43,170 nt of DNA, from NCBI RefSeq assembly GCF_003731635.1, contig NZ_RCUA01000024.1:1-43170 (forward strand), written 5' to 3'. The stretch is from Marisediminitalea oceani. Lineage in GTDB: Bacteria > Pseudomonadota > Gammaproteobacteria > Enterobacterales > Alteromonadaceae. Both the position numbers and the translations under genes were made by a program. Positions 25,718 to 33,679 of the stretch are shown here, piece by piece. Numbering within the stretch: the stretch's first letter is position 1; every line of letters starts with the position of its first letter. The notes below the pieces were generated by a model. It saw only the letters and a program-made list of their open reading frames with translations, was not told where the DNA came from and did no database searches.

Positions 25718-26203
25718 ATGACGTTACTTATGCGAATCTCACTCGTCCTGATGTTAAGCACAACTACACTGGGCGTCTTTGCATCACAGGCAGATGAAGA
25801 CAAAGCGACGATTGAAGAAATTATCATTGCTATTGAAAACGGTTGGGAGTCGGGCCAAGGACGGCCTTTTTATGAACACTATCTCGACCATAAAGGTGCT
25901 CGATACATTGAATCAGGCGGCCAAAACACAGGATTAAGTGATCTCGTCGAAAATCATGTGGAGCCAGAGAAAGAAGTACTCAAACGCCTCACCATCGATA
26001 TATTGGATATGGATATTACAATTGATGACGATATGGCATGGGCGATTACGACCGTAAATGTGTCTGGTGAAGTAAGAAAAACTGGCTCAACATTTGACAA
26101 AAAGGGCTACCAAACGTACTTGTTTAAACGAACGAGTAAAGGATGGAAAGTCATACATTCACATTCGTCTACCCGCGATAAAAAGCCCCACAAGCATCAT
26201 TAA
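25718..26203 (+). CDS. Secreted NTF2-like (SnoaL/DUF4440-type) protein, second of two
   Basis: 161 residues. Signal peptide about 1-22 (LMRISLVLMLSTTTLGVFAS). The mature part matches the NTF2 fold: KATIEEIIIAIENGWESGQG helix, MAWAITTVNVSGEVRKTG strand, QTYLFKRTSKGWKVIHSHSS end strands. The C-terminus is His/Lys-rich (KKPHKHH) and may bind metal. It follows its relative by 26 bases with AGGAAA before the ATG. Function is unknown. Confidence 0.7.
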   Translation: MTLLMRISLVLMLSTTTLGVFASQADEDKATIEEIIIAIENGWESGQGRPFYEHYLDHKGARYIESGGQNTGLSDLVENHVEPEKEVLKRLTIDILDMDITIDDDMAWAITTVNVSGEVRKTGSTFDKKGYQTYLFKRTSKGWKVIHSHSSTRDKKPHKHH

Positions 26204-26214
26204 GCGACGTCAGT

Positions 26215-26919
26215 ATGCCCATCACTCGCAACGTTACCCTAGACATCATGCGCACGGTCGCCATTGTATTAATGGTGATCTTTCACTTCGCGTATGACTT
26301 GCGGTTCTTTGGCTGGGTAGATTGGAGTGTGCCAAATGGTCCTGGCTGGAAACAATTTCGGTATGTCATTTTATCACTCTTTTTCTTAAGTGTGGGTGCA
26401 TCATTGGTGTTCGCTCATCACCAACGCGTGGATTTGAAATCCTTTGCGAAGCGAATAATGTGGATAGTGGTATGGGCATGCGTTATATCACTATTTACTT
26501 ATTGGTTTTTCAATAGTAATTGGATATTTTTTGGTGTTTTACACTTTATCGCCGTGGCCAGTGTACTATGCCTTCCCTTCGCACGTTATCCAGTCATGGC
26601 TTGTTTTATTGGGATAGGGATTATTACACTGTTCTTAACGAATGTGGTTACAAGTAAATGGCCGTTTAACTTATGGGAATTGGGGCTGCCGTCATCACCC
26701 AACGATTATGTTGCACTATTTCCTTGGATTGGCGTTGTATTGCTGGGCATTGGCGTTGGCCATATGTTTATTAAGGGTATAGATCCCTGTGCTTCACTGA
26801 AATTATCAACTAAAATCACGTTTTTAGGACGTCACAGTCTTGCTGTGTATGTGTTACATCAACCTCTGTTTTTTGTAACATTAGGCAGCGTGTATTGGCT
26901 TTCGCATTCGGTTATGTGA
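26215..26919 (+). CDS. DUF1624 (heparan-alpha-glucosaminide acetyltransferase-like) membrane protein
   Basis: 234 residues, mostly membrane helices. The start LDIMRTVAIVLMVIFHFAYDL carries the family's conserved Arg/His pair, and FFLSVGASLVFAHH follows. Late blocks FPWIGVVLLGIGVGH and FLGRHSLAVYVLHQPLFFV are typical of this family and of acyltransferase-3-like proteins. It likely moves an acyl group across the inner membrane onto an envelope sugar or lipid. It is the last gene of the copC-copD run, 11 bases after the NTF2 gene. Its link to copper is unclear. Confidence 0.8.
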   Translation: MPITRNVTLDIMRTVAIVLMVIFHFAYDLRFFGWVDWSVPNGPGWKQFRYVILSLFFLSVGASLVFAHHQRVDLKSFAKRIMWIVVWACVISLFTYWFFNSNWIFFGVLHFIAVASVLCLPFARYPVMACFIGIGIITLFLTNVVTSKWPFNLWELGLPSSPNDYVALFPWIGVVLLGIGVGHMFIKGIDPCASLKLSTKITFLGRHSLAVYVLHQPLFFVTLGSVYWLSHSVM

Positions 26920-27018
26920 GTCTAAGTTGAAGATGAGACAATGATAATAAGGGACCTTTGACAAAAGTAGAGCGTTGTTTGTTTTACAAGTAGTCTCGGC
27001 GTTTCTAGCACTTGTATA

Positions 27019-27354
27019 TCAGTAATAGTGTGGGTTCATCCAAGCAATAACCGCAGAAATAACGGCAACTAGGATGGCTGTTAATGTTAATACTGTGTTG
27101 GCCAAATTGCGTGTCGCTTCATTATATAACGTTTTCACCGCATCAATATCTTGTTCAATACGCGCAAGTCGACGATTAACTTCTGCATTGGAAAGCGTAG
27201 CATTTTCCAATAGTCGTAAATCTCGATTAATCTCATCAACCTGTTTTTTAAGGCCAACTAATCCGCGATAGAAGTCTGCGTGAACATAGTCATCGGTATC
27301 GGCAAAGCAAATGGTGGGAAGAAGTAGAGTAAAAACTAACATCCATTTAAACAC
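27019..27354 (-). CDS. Small exported coiled-coil membrane protein, unknown
   Basis: 111 residues. Signal peptide 1-18 (KWMLVFTLLLPTICFA). A central coiled coil at about 30-85 (GLVGLKKQVDEINRDLRLLE, AEVNRRLARIEQDIDAVK) and a C-terminal membrane helix (VLTLTAILVAVISAVIAWM) follow. No family is recognised. It is on the minus strand downstream of the SDR-FAD fusion with a 75-base gap, and could be co-transcribed with it. Confidence 0.6.
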   Translation of the reverse strand: MFKWMLVFTLLLPTICFADTDDYVHADFYRGLVGLKKQVDEINRDLRLLENATLSNAEVNRRLARIEQDIDAVKTLYNEATRNLANTVLTLTAILVAVISAVIAWMNPHYY

Positions 27355-27429
27355 TGTATATATCCTAATTACTGCAACTGACGGTTGATCGCCATAGCGC
27401 TTGAGTAAGTATTACACCAGCTTAACGGT

Positions 27430-29550
27430 TTATTGTAAATCCCGCTGCAAAGAGCCTGCAAACCTAAGTTGAGGGTCGTATTTCTTTTTTAAAGCAATCA
27501 AACGCTCTACATGGTGACCGAAATAACTGGTCAATGGACAGTCGTTGCCCATGTCATAATTTTGGTAGGCATGGCCATTAAAAAATGGGGATAATCGTTC
27601 ATAGGTTTGATTAACCCAGTCTATAACCTTGGTATTGTCTTGATCGGGCAGAGTCACACCCGTGATGCTACATACAAATGAGGCATCGCGATGAATAAAT
27701 GCGGTTTCATGGGTCTCGATATCCTGGATCGCGCCACATAACGGATCGAGCATAATGCCCGCTGCGTTGTCTGGGCAAGACTGATAGCATTGCAAAAGCG
27801 CATCAATAAACTGTTCCGTAAGTTCACCTTCAATGATCCCATTGCGCCAATAAAGTGCGTGCCCTTGTTCATATTCATTTGACTGGCACTCTATGTATTG
27901 TTTATGCGTAACAGAGATATCGGCATCCGTTTCCCATTTTGCTATGTTATTTAGGTTGGAGTCAGGGTCTTCACTAAACCCCATAATTGATATTTTTGCA
28001 TTTTGTAACGCTGAACGAGCGATGTATGCATATAAGAATTGCGTTCTCGGCCCCTGCAGTACAGCATCGCTGTATTGCTTTAAAATAGGCTTTGCCTTTT
28101 GAATTGGCCATTCAATGATACCTCCTTGAACATAAGCTGGAGCCGGGTGCAGCCTAAATGTTATGTGGGTGATAACGCCAAATTGAGAGCCGCCACTGCC
28201 GCGTAGTGCCCAAAAAAGATCAGAGTGTTCCAAAGTGTTTATAACTCTTTGCTGACCATCTGCTGTGATCAGATTAAACGCCAAGACATTGTCGCAACTT
28301 AACCCATGTTTGCGTGACAAAAAACCGATCCCGCCGCCTAACGTTGCTCCTACAACACCGACATCCGGGCAGGTGCCTAATGGGATCACTTTCTTATATT
28401 TCGATAAGAACAGATCCAAATTATGATTTTTCACACCCGCGCCCACTCTTACTGACTGACCAACTGCGCAAAGTTCTATACTTTGAAAGGCAGACATATC
28501 AAGGACAATGCCACCGTCAATAACGGCCGCACCCGTTACCCCATGGCCGCCGCCTTTAACTGATATTTGTAAATTAAGGCGATTGGCATAGTCAATTGTA
28601 TTAATGATATCGACGTCTGACTCAGGCACGACTATCGCATATGGAAAATGTGAAATGGCTCGATTAAAAACATGACGCCGCGCTGAATAGCCTGTACTTC
28701 CAACGTCCCAGACACTGCCGCTTAACTTGTTTCGCAACGACAGTAAGTCAGATTCAGTTGGCTTCGTTGAAATAGTTTTATTGGTATCAATTGGGTTGAG
28801 CGGCGCTTCGTCAATGCTTTGCAATAAATCCCAATTTGTTCTGCTAAATGTCTTTGGGTCTATACGATTTAACAATTGCCAAAGGTATTGTGCAACAAGG
28901 CGCGGCGGTAGTAGCTTGTTCTCTTCATGTAAGCCTCTTAAAAAGGCCGACATCGGCAGTACATCGCTTGGCACTTGCCGGATTTTTTTTTGCATCGCTG
29001 TATCAACATTTCCGGGAGCTGCGGTGGCAAAAACAGCTACATCTTCATTAACTTCTTGTCTAAAACAACTACACACCATATTTAAAGCCGTTTTACTCAC
29101 ACAGTATGCTGATGCGCCTTTCACTGCACTAACGGGTTGCTCGCTTGTCAAATACAGTACGCGGCTATGTTTAAACTTATCCAGGCACAGTTGTGTTATC
29201 AAAAAGGGGATATCGCAGTTGATTCTTTGTGCCGTGCGCCATTCTTTGTAGCCTATTGATTGAATAGGTTTAAGCGGTGTGACAATACCTGCACAATGCA
29301 CTAAGTAATCAATCTGTTCGTATTGGCTAAGCGTTTCTTGAATTTCAATCGTTGCCGCTTCGTTATTAAAATCAACGTGTTCTATGATGAGGCGGGGTTC
29401 AAATTTTTCATTGAACGCTCCTAGTCCTGAGCTATCACGACACAGTGCAACAACAAGCATATTTGGATCCCTTGATAAGAATTCATTAGTCAATGCTAAT
29501 CCAATCCCTGATCCTGCACCGGTAATTACCGCAATTTTGTGTTTCGTCAT
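27430..29550 (-). CDS. Fusion of short-chain dehydrogenase and berberine-type FAD oxidase
   Basis: 706 residues. Residues 1-255 or so are a short-chain dehydrogenase: GAGSGIGLALTNEF nucleotide motif near residue 11, HCAGIV, catalytic SAYCVSKTALN, and a PGNVDT loop. Residues about 300-706 are an FAD-linked oxidoreductase of the PCMH/berberine-bridge type: SVKGGGHGVTGAAVIDGG with the His that holds FAD, and LGTCPDVGVVGATLGGGIG with the second Cys, so two-point covalent FAD is predicted. A C-terminal BBE segment (NYDMGNDCPLTSYFG) completes it. No signal peptide, so cytosolic. The two domains are normally separate proteins. The substrate is unknown, perhaps a sugar or alcohol. Confidence 0.85.
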   Translation of the reverse strand: MTKHKIAVITGAGSGIGLALTNEFLSRDPNMLVVALCRDSSGLGAFNEKFEPRLIIEHVDFNNEAATIEIQETLSQYEQIDYLVHCAGIVTPLKPIQSIGYKEWRTAQRINCDIPFLITQLCLDKFKHSRVLYLTSEQPVSAVKGASAYCVSKTALNMVCSCFRQEVNEDVAVFATAAPGNVDTAMQKKIRQVPSDVLPMSAFLRGLHEENKLLPPRLVAQYLWQLLNRIDPKTFSRTNWDLLQSIDEAPLNPIDTNKTISTKPTESDLLSLRNKLSGSVWDVGSTGYSARRHVFNRAISHFPYAIVVPESDVDIINTIDYANRLNLQISVKGGGHGVTGAAVIDGGIVLDMSAFQSIELCAVGQSVRVGAGVKNHNLDLFLSKYKKVIPLGTCPDVGVVGATLGGGIGFLSRKHGLSCDNVLAFNLITADGQQRVINTLEHSDLFWALRGSGGSQFGVITHITFRLHPAPAYVQGGIIEWPIQKAKPILKQYSDAVLQGPRTQFLYAYIARSALQNAKISIMGFSEDPDSNLNNIAKWETDADISVTHKQYIECQSNEYEQGHALYWRNGIIEGELTEQFIDALLQCYQSCPDNAAGIMLDPLCGAIQDIETHETAFIHRDASFVCSITGVTLPDQDNTKVIDWVNQTYERLSPFFNGHAYQNYDMGNDCPLTSYFGHHVERLIALKKKYDPQLRFAGSLQRDLQ

Positions 29551-29698
29551 TTCTTATTATCCGCTCACCCAATTAAAAATTGCATCTGGTATTCAGCATA
29601 TGCCGCTGCAAAGTAGCTATGAGGAGACCTGTTGACGCAGCTTGAGCATAGATAATTTTGAACCAAGGATAAATAAACCCATGATTTGATTACGGAAA

Positions 29699-29715
29699 TG
29701 TAATGATTCTGTAAT
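29699..29715 (+). promoter_or_regulatory. Candidate CusR/CopR-type box (copy 3)
   Basis: TGTAAT at 29699-29704 and 29710-29715, 11 bases apart, followed by CC exactly as at 10885. It lies between the minus-strand SDR-FAD gene and the plus-strand Met-rich/redox operon, so either could be the target. Confidence 0.5.
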
Positions 29716-29732
29716 CCGATTGTCGTGAAGGA

Positions 29733-29746
29733 TTGATCTAAATCAA
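29733..29746. promoter_or_regulatory. FNR/Anr-type palindrome
   Basis: TTGATCTAAATCAA matches the FNR consensus TTGAT-N4-ATCAA without a mismatch. A -10-like TTATAG at 29765-29770 sits close to the distance expected for a class II FNR promoter. It would activate rightward transcription without oxygen, first through the cytochrome relic and then into the redox operon. Confidence 0.5.
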
Positions 29747-29802
29747 TTACATTTATCGTGTGATTTATAGGATGGATTTCATCAAAAGCAAAGGATAAAT
29801 CG

Positions 29803-29900
29803 GGTGCAAAAAATTACGATAGCACTAATCTGCAATGCCACAAATGCCTATAACAGATGAAGAGCTTGAGGTTTTGGCCGAATTTTTATCGCCCAAATAG
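29803..29900 (+). pseudogene. Relic of a small c-type cytochrome
   Basis: Two overlapping frames preserve pieces of one protein. Frame A (from 29803) reads GAKNYDSTNLQCHKCL, a damaged heme site in which Asn replaces the first Cys of CxxCH. Frame B (29835-29900) reads MPQMPITDEELEVLAEFLSP and stop, the usual end of a cytochrome c with its Met-ligand segment and last helix. The middle of the gene is missing. It lies just downstream of the FNR palindrome and its -10. Confidence 0.45.
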
Positions 29901-29904
29901 CACC

Positions 29905-29935
29905 TTGACCTGAGTCTAAGACATAGGATTAAGGT
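29905..29935 (+). promoter_or_regulatory. MerR-type promoter of the Met-rich/redox operon
   Basis: TTGACC at 29905-29910, a 19-base spacer, then TAAGGT at 29930-29935. The long spacer is the mark of MerR-family control. CCTgaGTCT-A-AGACatAGG at 29909-29927 forms the dyad. The regulator could be the MerR protein encoded at 37934, since ACATAGGATTAA in this site also occurs at 37874 ahead of that gene. Confidence 0.6.
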
Positions 29936-29993
29936 GACAAGTCGTCTATTTCAAACCTAAACCGCTCATGTGAGCACAATTAAAGGAAAAATT

Positions 29994-30449
29994 ATGAAAA
30001 CATTAACGTCATTATTACTGGCCAGCGCCCTTGTCGCTGCGCCAATTGCGACTTCTTACGCGCATCAACACACTGATAAATCTGACATGCCGATGATGGA
30101 CGGTCAGATGATGAAGAAAATGCAAACACATATGGAAGAAATGCAAGCAGTTTTAGATGCAGTAAAAAGTGAATCTGATCCTGAAAAGCGTGAAGCCATG
30201 TTGCATGAGCATGCCCAAAAGATGCAAGACATGATGGGCATGATGGAAGGCAAAGATTCGATGGGAATGAAAGATGGAAAAGGAATGAAAGGCGGCATGG
30301 GCATGGAGCATAAACACAGTGATATGTCGACCGATGAGAAAATGAAAATGATGGAACAGCGTATGGCCATGATGGAAGACATGATGGGGCAAATGATGGG
30401 ACATACGGCTGAAAAAGCGAAGCCAATACACAAGCATAAAAAGAACTAA
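29994..30449 (+). CDS. Secreted Met/His-rich putative copper-binding protein
   Basis: 151 residues from ATG 29994, after AAAGGAAAA; a frame opening at 29970 is less likely. Signal peptide to about residue 23 (ends TSYAH). About 30 Met and many His residues follow in helical patterns (MMDGQMMKKMQTHMEEM; MQDMMGMMEGKDSMGM; MAMMEDMMGQMMGH), with a HKHKK tail. Such Met-rich sequences bind Cu(I) or Ag(I) in the periplasm. No defined family. It is first downstream of the MerR-type promoter, with a terminator after it, so it may be made in excess over the following genes. Confidence 0.8.
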   Translation: MKTLTSLLLASALVAAPIATSYAHQHTDKSDMPMMDGQMMKKMQTHMEEMQAVLDAVKSESDPEKREAMLHEHAQKMQDMMGMMEGKDSMGMKDGKGMKGGMGMEHKHSDMSTDEKMKMMEQRMAMMEDMMGQMMGHTAEKAKPIHKHKKN

Positions 30450-30461
30450 TCAATGCGTTAT

Positions 30462-30493
30462 GAGGCAGGAAAAGCGACTGCCTCTTTTCTTTT
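30462..30493 (+). terminator. Rho-independent terminator after Met-rich gene
   Basis: GAGGCAG (30462-30468), loop GAAAAGCGA, CTGCCTC (30478-30484), then TTTTCTTTT. An exact 7-bp stem plus T tract. It lies within the run of same-strand genes and would lower transcription of the genes that follow. Confidence 0.75.
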
Positions 30494-30513
30494 AATAATC
30501 GCGGGAGTTTTAC

Positions 30514-30870
30514 ATGAAAAAATTAATCAAGCTTTTATCAATTGCAGTCTTGTCTGTTGGGCTACTAGGGGGCTGTGCAAGCCAGATATACCATGACTAC
30601 ATCATGAGTGGGCAGGTTGTTACCGTCGATGATAAACAAGTAGTGGTGTGTGTCTCTGACACCGATGGTCTCAAAGAACATCAAGTCTTTAATGTTTATC
30701 GCACCGTTTTTGATGCGACAGCAATTTCTGAAGGGGAAGACGGCTACTCGCGCGAATTCGTGGGCAAAATTCGATTAGGTAAAACGAAGGATGAGCATTT
30801 TGCAGAGGCTATTGTACTTGATGGCGAACTAGCACGTTATGACATGGTCGAGTTTGATCGTGGGTTTTAG
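30514..30870 (+). CDS. Small lipoprotein of unknown function
   Basis: 118 residues. Lipoprotein signal with lipobox LGGC at Cys21. The mature part looks like a small beta-barrel: SGQVVTVDDKQVVVCVSDTD, HQVFNVYRTVFD, FVGKIRLGKTKDEHFAEAIV, and VEFDRGF at the end. This pattern, in which values of a property are repeated as strands, resembles FlgT/SH3-like envelope lipoproteins that accompany metal efflux loci. A ribosome site GGGAG precedes the ATG. Function is not known. Confidence 0.6.
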   Translation: MKKLIKLLSIAVLSVGLLGGCASQIYHDYIMSGQVVTVDDKQVVVCVSDTDGLKEHQVFNVYRTVFDATAISEGEDGYSREFVGKIRLGKTKDEHFAEAIVLDGELARYDMVEFDRGF

Positions 30871-30899
30871 TCGATATTTTTGAATAGGAGCATGCCGTT

Positions 30900-31745
30900 G
30901 TGAAGATTAGAGAGTGTCACCAAACCTACCGTTTAGCGGCTATTGTGAGTCTGGTATTATCTAGTGTCTTATTCACAACCGCGTGTTCAGCGATAACACA
31001 ACAAACTAGTTCGAAAGAAAAACCTAAAGAAACACAATCTTCAGACACTACGCCCGAGTTAGCGCCGGCTGACTTTGCAAAGATCCAATCAGCTTTGCGC
31101 TCATTAGACAACTCACTGGTAGCGCAATCAAAAAGCAATACCGGCGTTAAACAGAGCGATACCAGCCCTCAACTCAACGAATCATCTACGCCCCCCCAAG
31201 CGACGAGCAAGATGAAGATGGGCATGGGAAAAGGGAAAAAGAAGATGACAATGAACGGAAAGTCTTGCATGGGGATGATGTGTAAGATGATGATGAAAAA
31301 TAGTTCGATGATGGGTATGCCTCCTGAACAAAATACACCGGAGATATCCAAACCTTCATCAACGATAAGCTTGCCAGGTGCGAGTAGTGCACCTCATATT
31401 TACCACCTTGGTGAACAAGCCTTTTTCTTAAACCATACAACAACATTAGAAATAACAGATACGCAGTATCAAACGTTGTTATTGATTCAATCTGAGTGGG
31501 AGTCTTTCCAAAAAAGCCTTGCGCAGCAGCGTAGTGCATTAGAGGCATCATTGTGGGAATTGACAGCCCAAGGATTGCCTCAATACGACAATATTAAAGA
31601 CACCATTAGTAAAATAGAGGCCATAAACAGCACCCTACGCCTACAGTTTATTGCTTCGGTGGGGAAAGCCGTCTCTGTATTAACACCCCCGCAGATTGCG
31701 AAAATAAATGCGCTGTGGGCGGCTGAACAAAAGGATGCGTCATGA
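30900..31745 (+). CDS. Met-rich lipoprotein with CpxP/Spy-like metal-sensor domain
   Basis: 281 residues, GTG start at 30900 with TAGGAG nine bases before. Lipobox TTAC near residue 29. The middle (about 95-145) is Met/Lys-rich: KMKMGMGKGKKKMTMNGKSC, MGMMCKMMMKNSSMMGMP. The C-terminal third (about 170-281) is an all-helical pair like Spy/CpxP/ZraP: LEITDTQYQTLLLIQ, QKSLAQQRSALEASLWEL, VSVLTPPQIAKINALWAA with two LT/ITxxQ-type motifs. It would bind copper in the periplasm or act as a sensor or chaperone. Its stop overlaps the next start (ATGA), tying it to the reductase. Confidence 0.7.
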   Translation: MKIRECHQTYRLAAIVSLVLSSVLFTTACSAITQQTSSKEKPKETQSSDTTPELAPADFAKIQSALRSLDNSLVAQSKSNTGVKQSDTSPQLNESSTPPQATSKMKMGMGKGKKKMTMNGKSCMGMMCKMMMKNSSMMGMPPEQNTPEISKPSSTISLPGASSAPHIYHLGEQAFFLNHTTTLEITDTQYQTLLLIQSEWESFQKSLAQQRSALEASLWELTAQGLPQYDNIKDTISKIEAINSTLRLQFIASVGKAVSVLTPPQIAKINALWAAEQKDAS

Positions 31746-33679
31746 CTAGGGGGAGTAAACGCGCATCAATGATTCACCGCTATTGTGTCATTCTAAACGT
31801 CGTTCTTTTTTTCGTGATTATAAATGCGCACGCACAGCAACAGACTGAGGATAGTGAGCATGCCAGTCATCATCCTGAGGCAGCGAATGGGCCGATTGTT
31901 GCGGCAAGCACAGATTCTCCAGCTTTAGCCAGCCAAGTTAAAGGTCAGCCGGGCAATGCCAACGCAATGATGGGGCCAGGTATGGCAAAAGGCATGGATA
32001 AAATGATGGAGAAAATGGGAGCGCCTAAACCTAAAGATCTCTATCCAACTTTAATGCGGATGCAATCAACCACGCCGGAACAAAGAGATAGTATCTTAGG
32101 CAAAGCGTCGGCGCGTATGCAACAAGGAAGTGAACAACTGACTACCGGGTTTGAATCGCTCGCCCGTGCCGCAGCCGTTGATGACTATACCCAAATGCAA
32201 GTAGCTGTTGAGACCGTTAAAGAAGGGATCGCGCATTTTGATAGTGGTCTGGCGGCAAAACGGGCAATACAAGATGGGCAAGAGCCCAGAAGAGTGGCAT
32301 TAACCTGGTTTAAATCGCAAATGAATTTGCTACCCAGTTCACCAGTGAATGATTCCTCAACACTATTTGGCATGACGCCGTTTCATACTGCAGTGATGCT
32401 TGTTCTGCTGATCTTCACTGTCGTCATGGTGTATGTTTATGGATTTAAAATGCGCAGAGCTGCCGCATTGCTAGAAGAGCTTAGGTCCACTGAGACCGCA
32501 AGCGCTTCTGCGCCCACGAAGCACACATCACTTAACGAGATACCTACTAACGCACCTGTAGGGACTGACGCTGTTTTAATACCCGCTACAGCGCAGGCAT
32601 TATCTTCTACGACTATGTCACCGCGTAAAGGTGTCTATAGCGGCAGTATGCAAGTCACCGGTATTTTTCATGAGACCCATGATGTTAAAACGTTTCGACT
32701 TGCCAGCGCCGATGGTCAAGTCATCCCATTTAGTTTTGAACCTGGACAATTTGTGACTTTTACGCTCACGATTGATGGTGTTGAAAAACCGGTGAAGCGG
32801 TCTTACACCATCGCATCATCACCCACTGAGCAGTATTACTTTGAAGTCACCATCAAACGCGAGGAATTCGGTGTTGTTTCTCGTCATATGCATGACGTCG
32901 TAAATGTGGGAGATACGCTTTCAATTAAAGCGCCTGGCGGCAAGTTTTACTTCAATGGTCAAGATGCAAGTAGCGTTGTATTGATTTCAGGGGGGGTTGG
33001 GATCACGCCCATGATGAGCGCGGTGCGTTATTTAACCACGACGTGCTGGGACGGTGACATTTATTTTCTGTTTTGTACGCGAACGTCTAACGATTTTATT
33101 TTTGAACAGGAATTAAAATATCTACAAGCACGTCACCCAAGGTTGAAAGTACTCGTCAGTATGACACAGGCGGATGGCACTTCTTGGATGGGACCTCAGG
33201 GGCGTTTTTCATCGGCATTGATAAATGAATTCGTGCCGGACATAGCATTAAAAACAGCACACATTTGTGGGCCGCCGGCAATGATGGATGCAACCAAGGA
33301 TATTTTATCTGAATTGGGTATGCCTGAAGCGAATATTAAAACAGAAGCTTTCGGTGGTGCGAGTCCGAAGAAAACGGCCACTAAAACGGAGGTTGCCCCA
33401 AACACGCCTGCAAACAATACGCGCCAAGTGCGATTTAGTTTATCAAATGCACAGGCACAAGCCGGCACAGATGAAACCGTATTGGACGTTGCTGATGGAC
33501 TTGATGTTGATATTGAGAATTCGTGCCGGGCAGGCTCTTGCGGCAGTTGCAAAGTGAAATTACTGCGCGGCGATGTTGATATGGAGGTTGATGATGGGTT
33601 GGAGCCAGAAGATAGGGTCAGTGGTTATATTTTAGCATGTCAAGCCATCCCTAAAACTGATGTGGAGGTGGAAGCATAG
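31742..33679 (+). CDS. Membrane-anchored FAD/NAD(P)H reductase with C-terminal 2Fe-2S domain
   Basis: 645 residues; ATG 31742, or an internal ATG ten codons later. Signal anchor about 10-30, then a periplasmic part with His/Met patches (HASHHPEA, MMGPGMAKGMDKMMEKMG). A membrane helix follows at about 213-232 (TAVMLVLLIFTVVMVYVYGF). The cytoplasmic part has an FNR module from about 298: FAD motif KRSYTIASSP, SGGVGITPMMSAVRY, end block CGPPAMMDATKD. A ferredoxin domain carries Cys595, Cys600, Cys603 and Cys633. This predicts electron flow from NAD(P)H to FAD to 2Fe-2S at the membrane. It overlaps the b-type protein gene by one base (TAGTG). Confidence 0.85.
   Translation: MTRGSKRASMIHRYCVILNVVLFFVIINAHAQQQTEDSEHASHHPEAANGPIVAASTDSPALASQVKGQPGNANAMMGPGMAKGMDKMMEKMGAPKPKDLYPTLMRMQSTTPEQRDSILGKASARMQQGSEQLTTGFESLARAAAVDDYTQMQVAVETVKEGIAHFDSGLAAKRAIQDGQEPRRVALTWFKSQMNLLPSSPVNDSSTLFGMTPFHTAVMLVLLIFTVVMVYVYGFKMRRAAALLEELRSTETASASAPTKHTSLNEIPTNAPVGTDAVLIPATAQALSSTTMSPRKGVYSGSMQVTGIFHETHDVKTFRLASADGQVIPFSFEPGQFVTFTLTIDGVEKPVKRSYTIASSPTEQYYFEVTIKREEFGVVSRHMHDVVNVGDTLSIKAPGGKFYFNGQDASSVVLISGGVGITPMMSAVRYLTTTCWDGDIYFLFCTRTSNDFIFEQELKYLQARHPRLKVLVSMTQADGTSWMGPQGRFSSALINEFVPDIALKTAHICGPPAMMDATKDILSELGMPEANIKTEAFGGASPKKTATKTEVAPNTPANNTRQVRFSLSNAQAQAGTDETVLDVADGLDVDIENSCRAGSCGSCKVKLLRGDVDMEVDDGLEPEDRVSGYILACQAIPKTDVEVEA

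Noticed and set aside
29992..30453. Three long minus-strand frames opposite the Met-rich gene
   Set aside because: They arise from ATG-rich codons read backwards (repeated CAT), have no ribosome site and no protein signature.
30900..31745. Overlapping minus-strand frames within the Met-rich lipoprotein gene
   Set aside because: The plus frame has a lipobox, a ribosome site and coupling to the next gene; the antisense frames have none.
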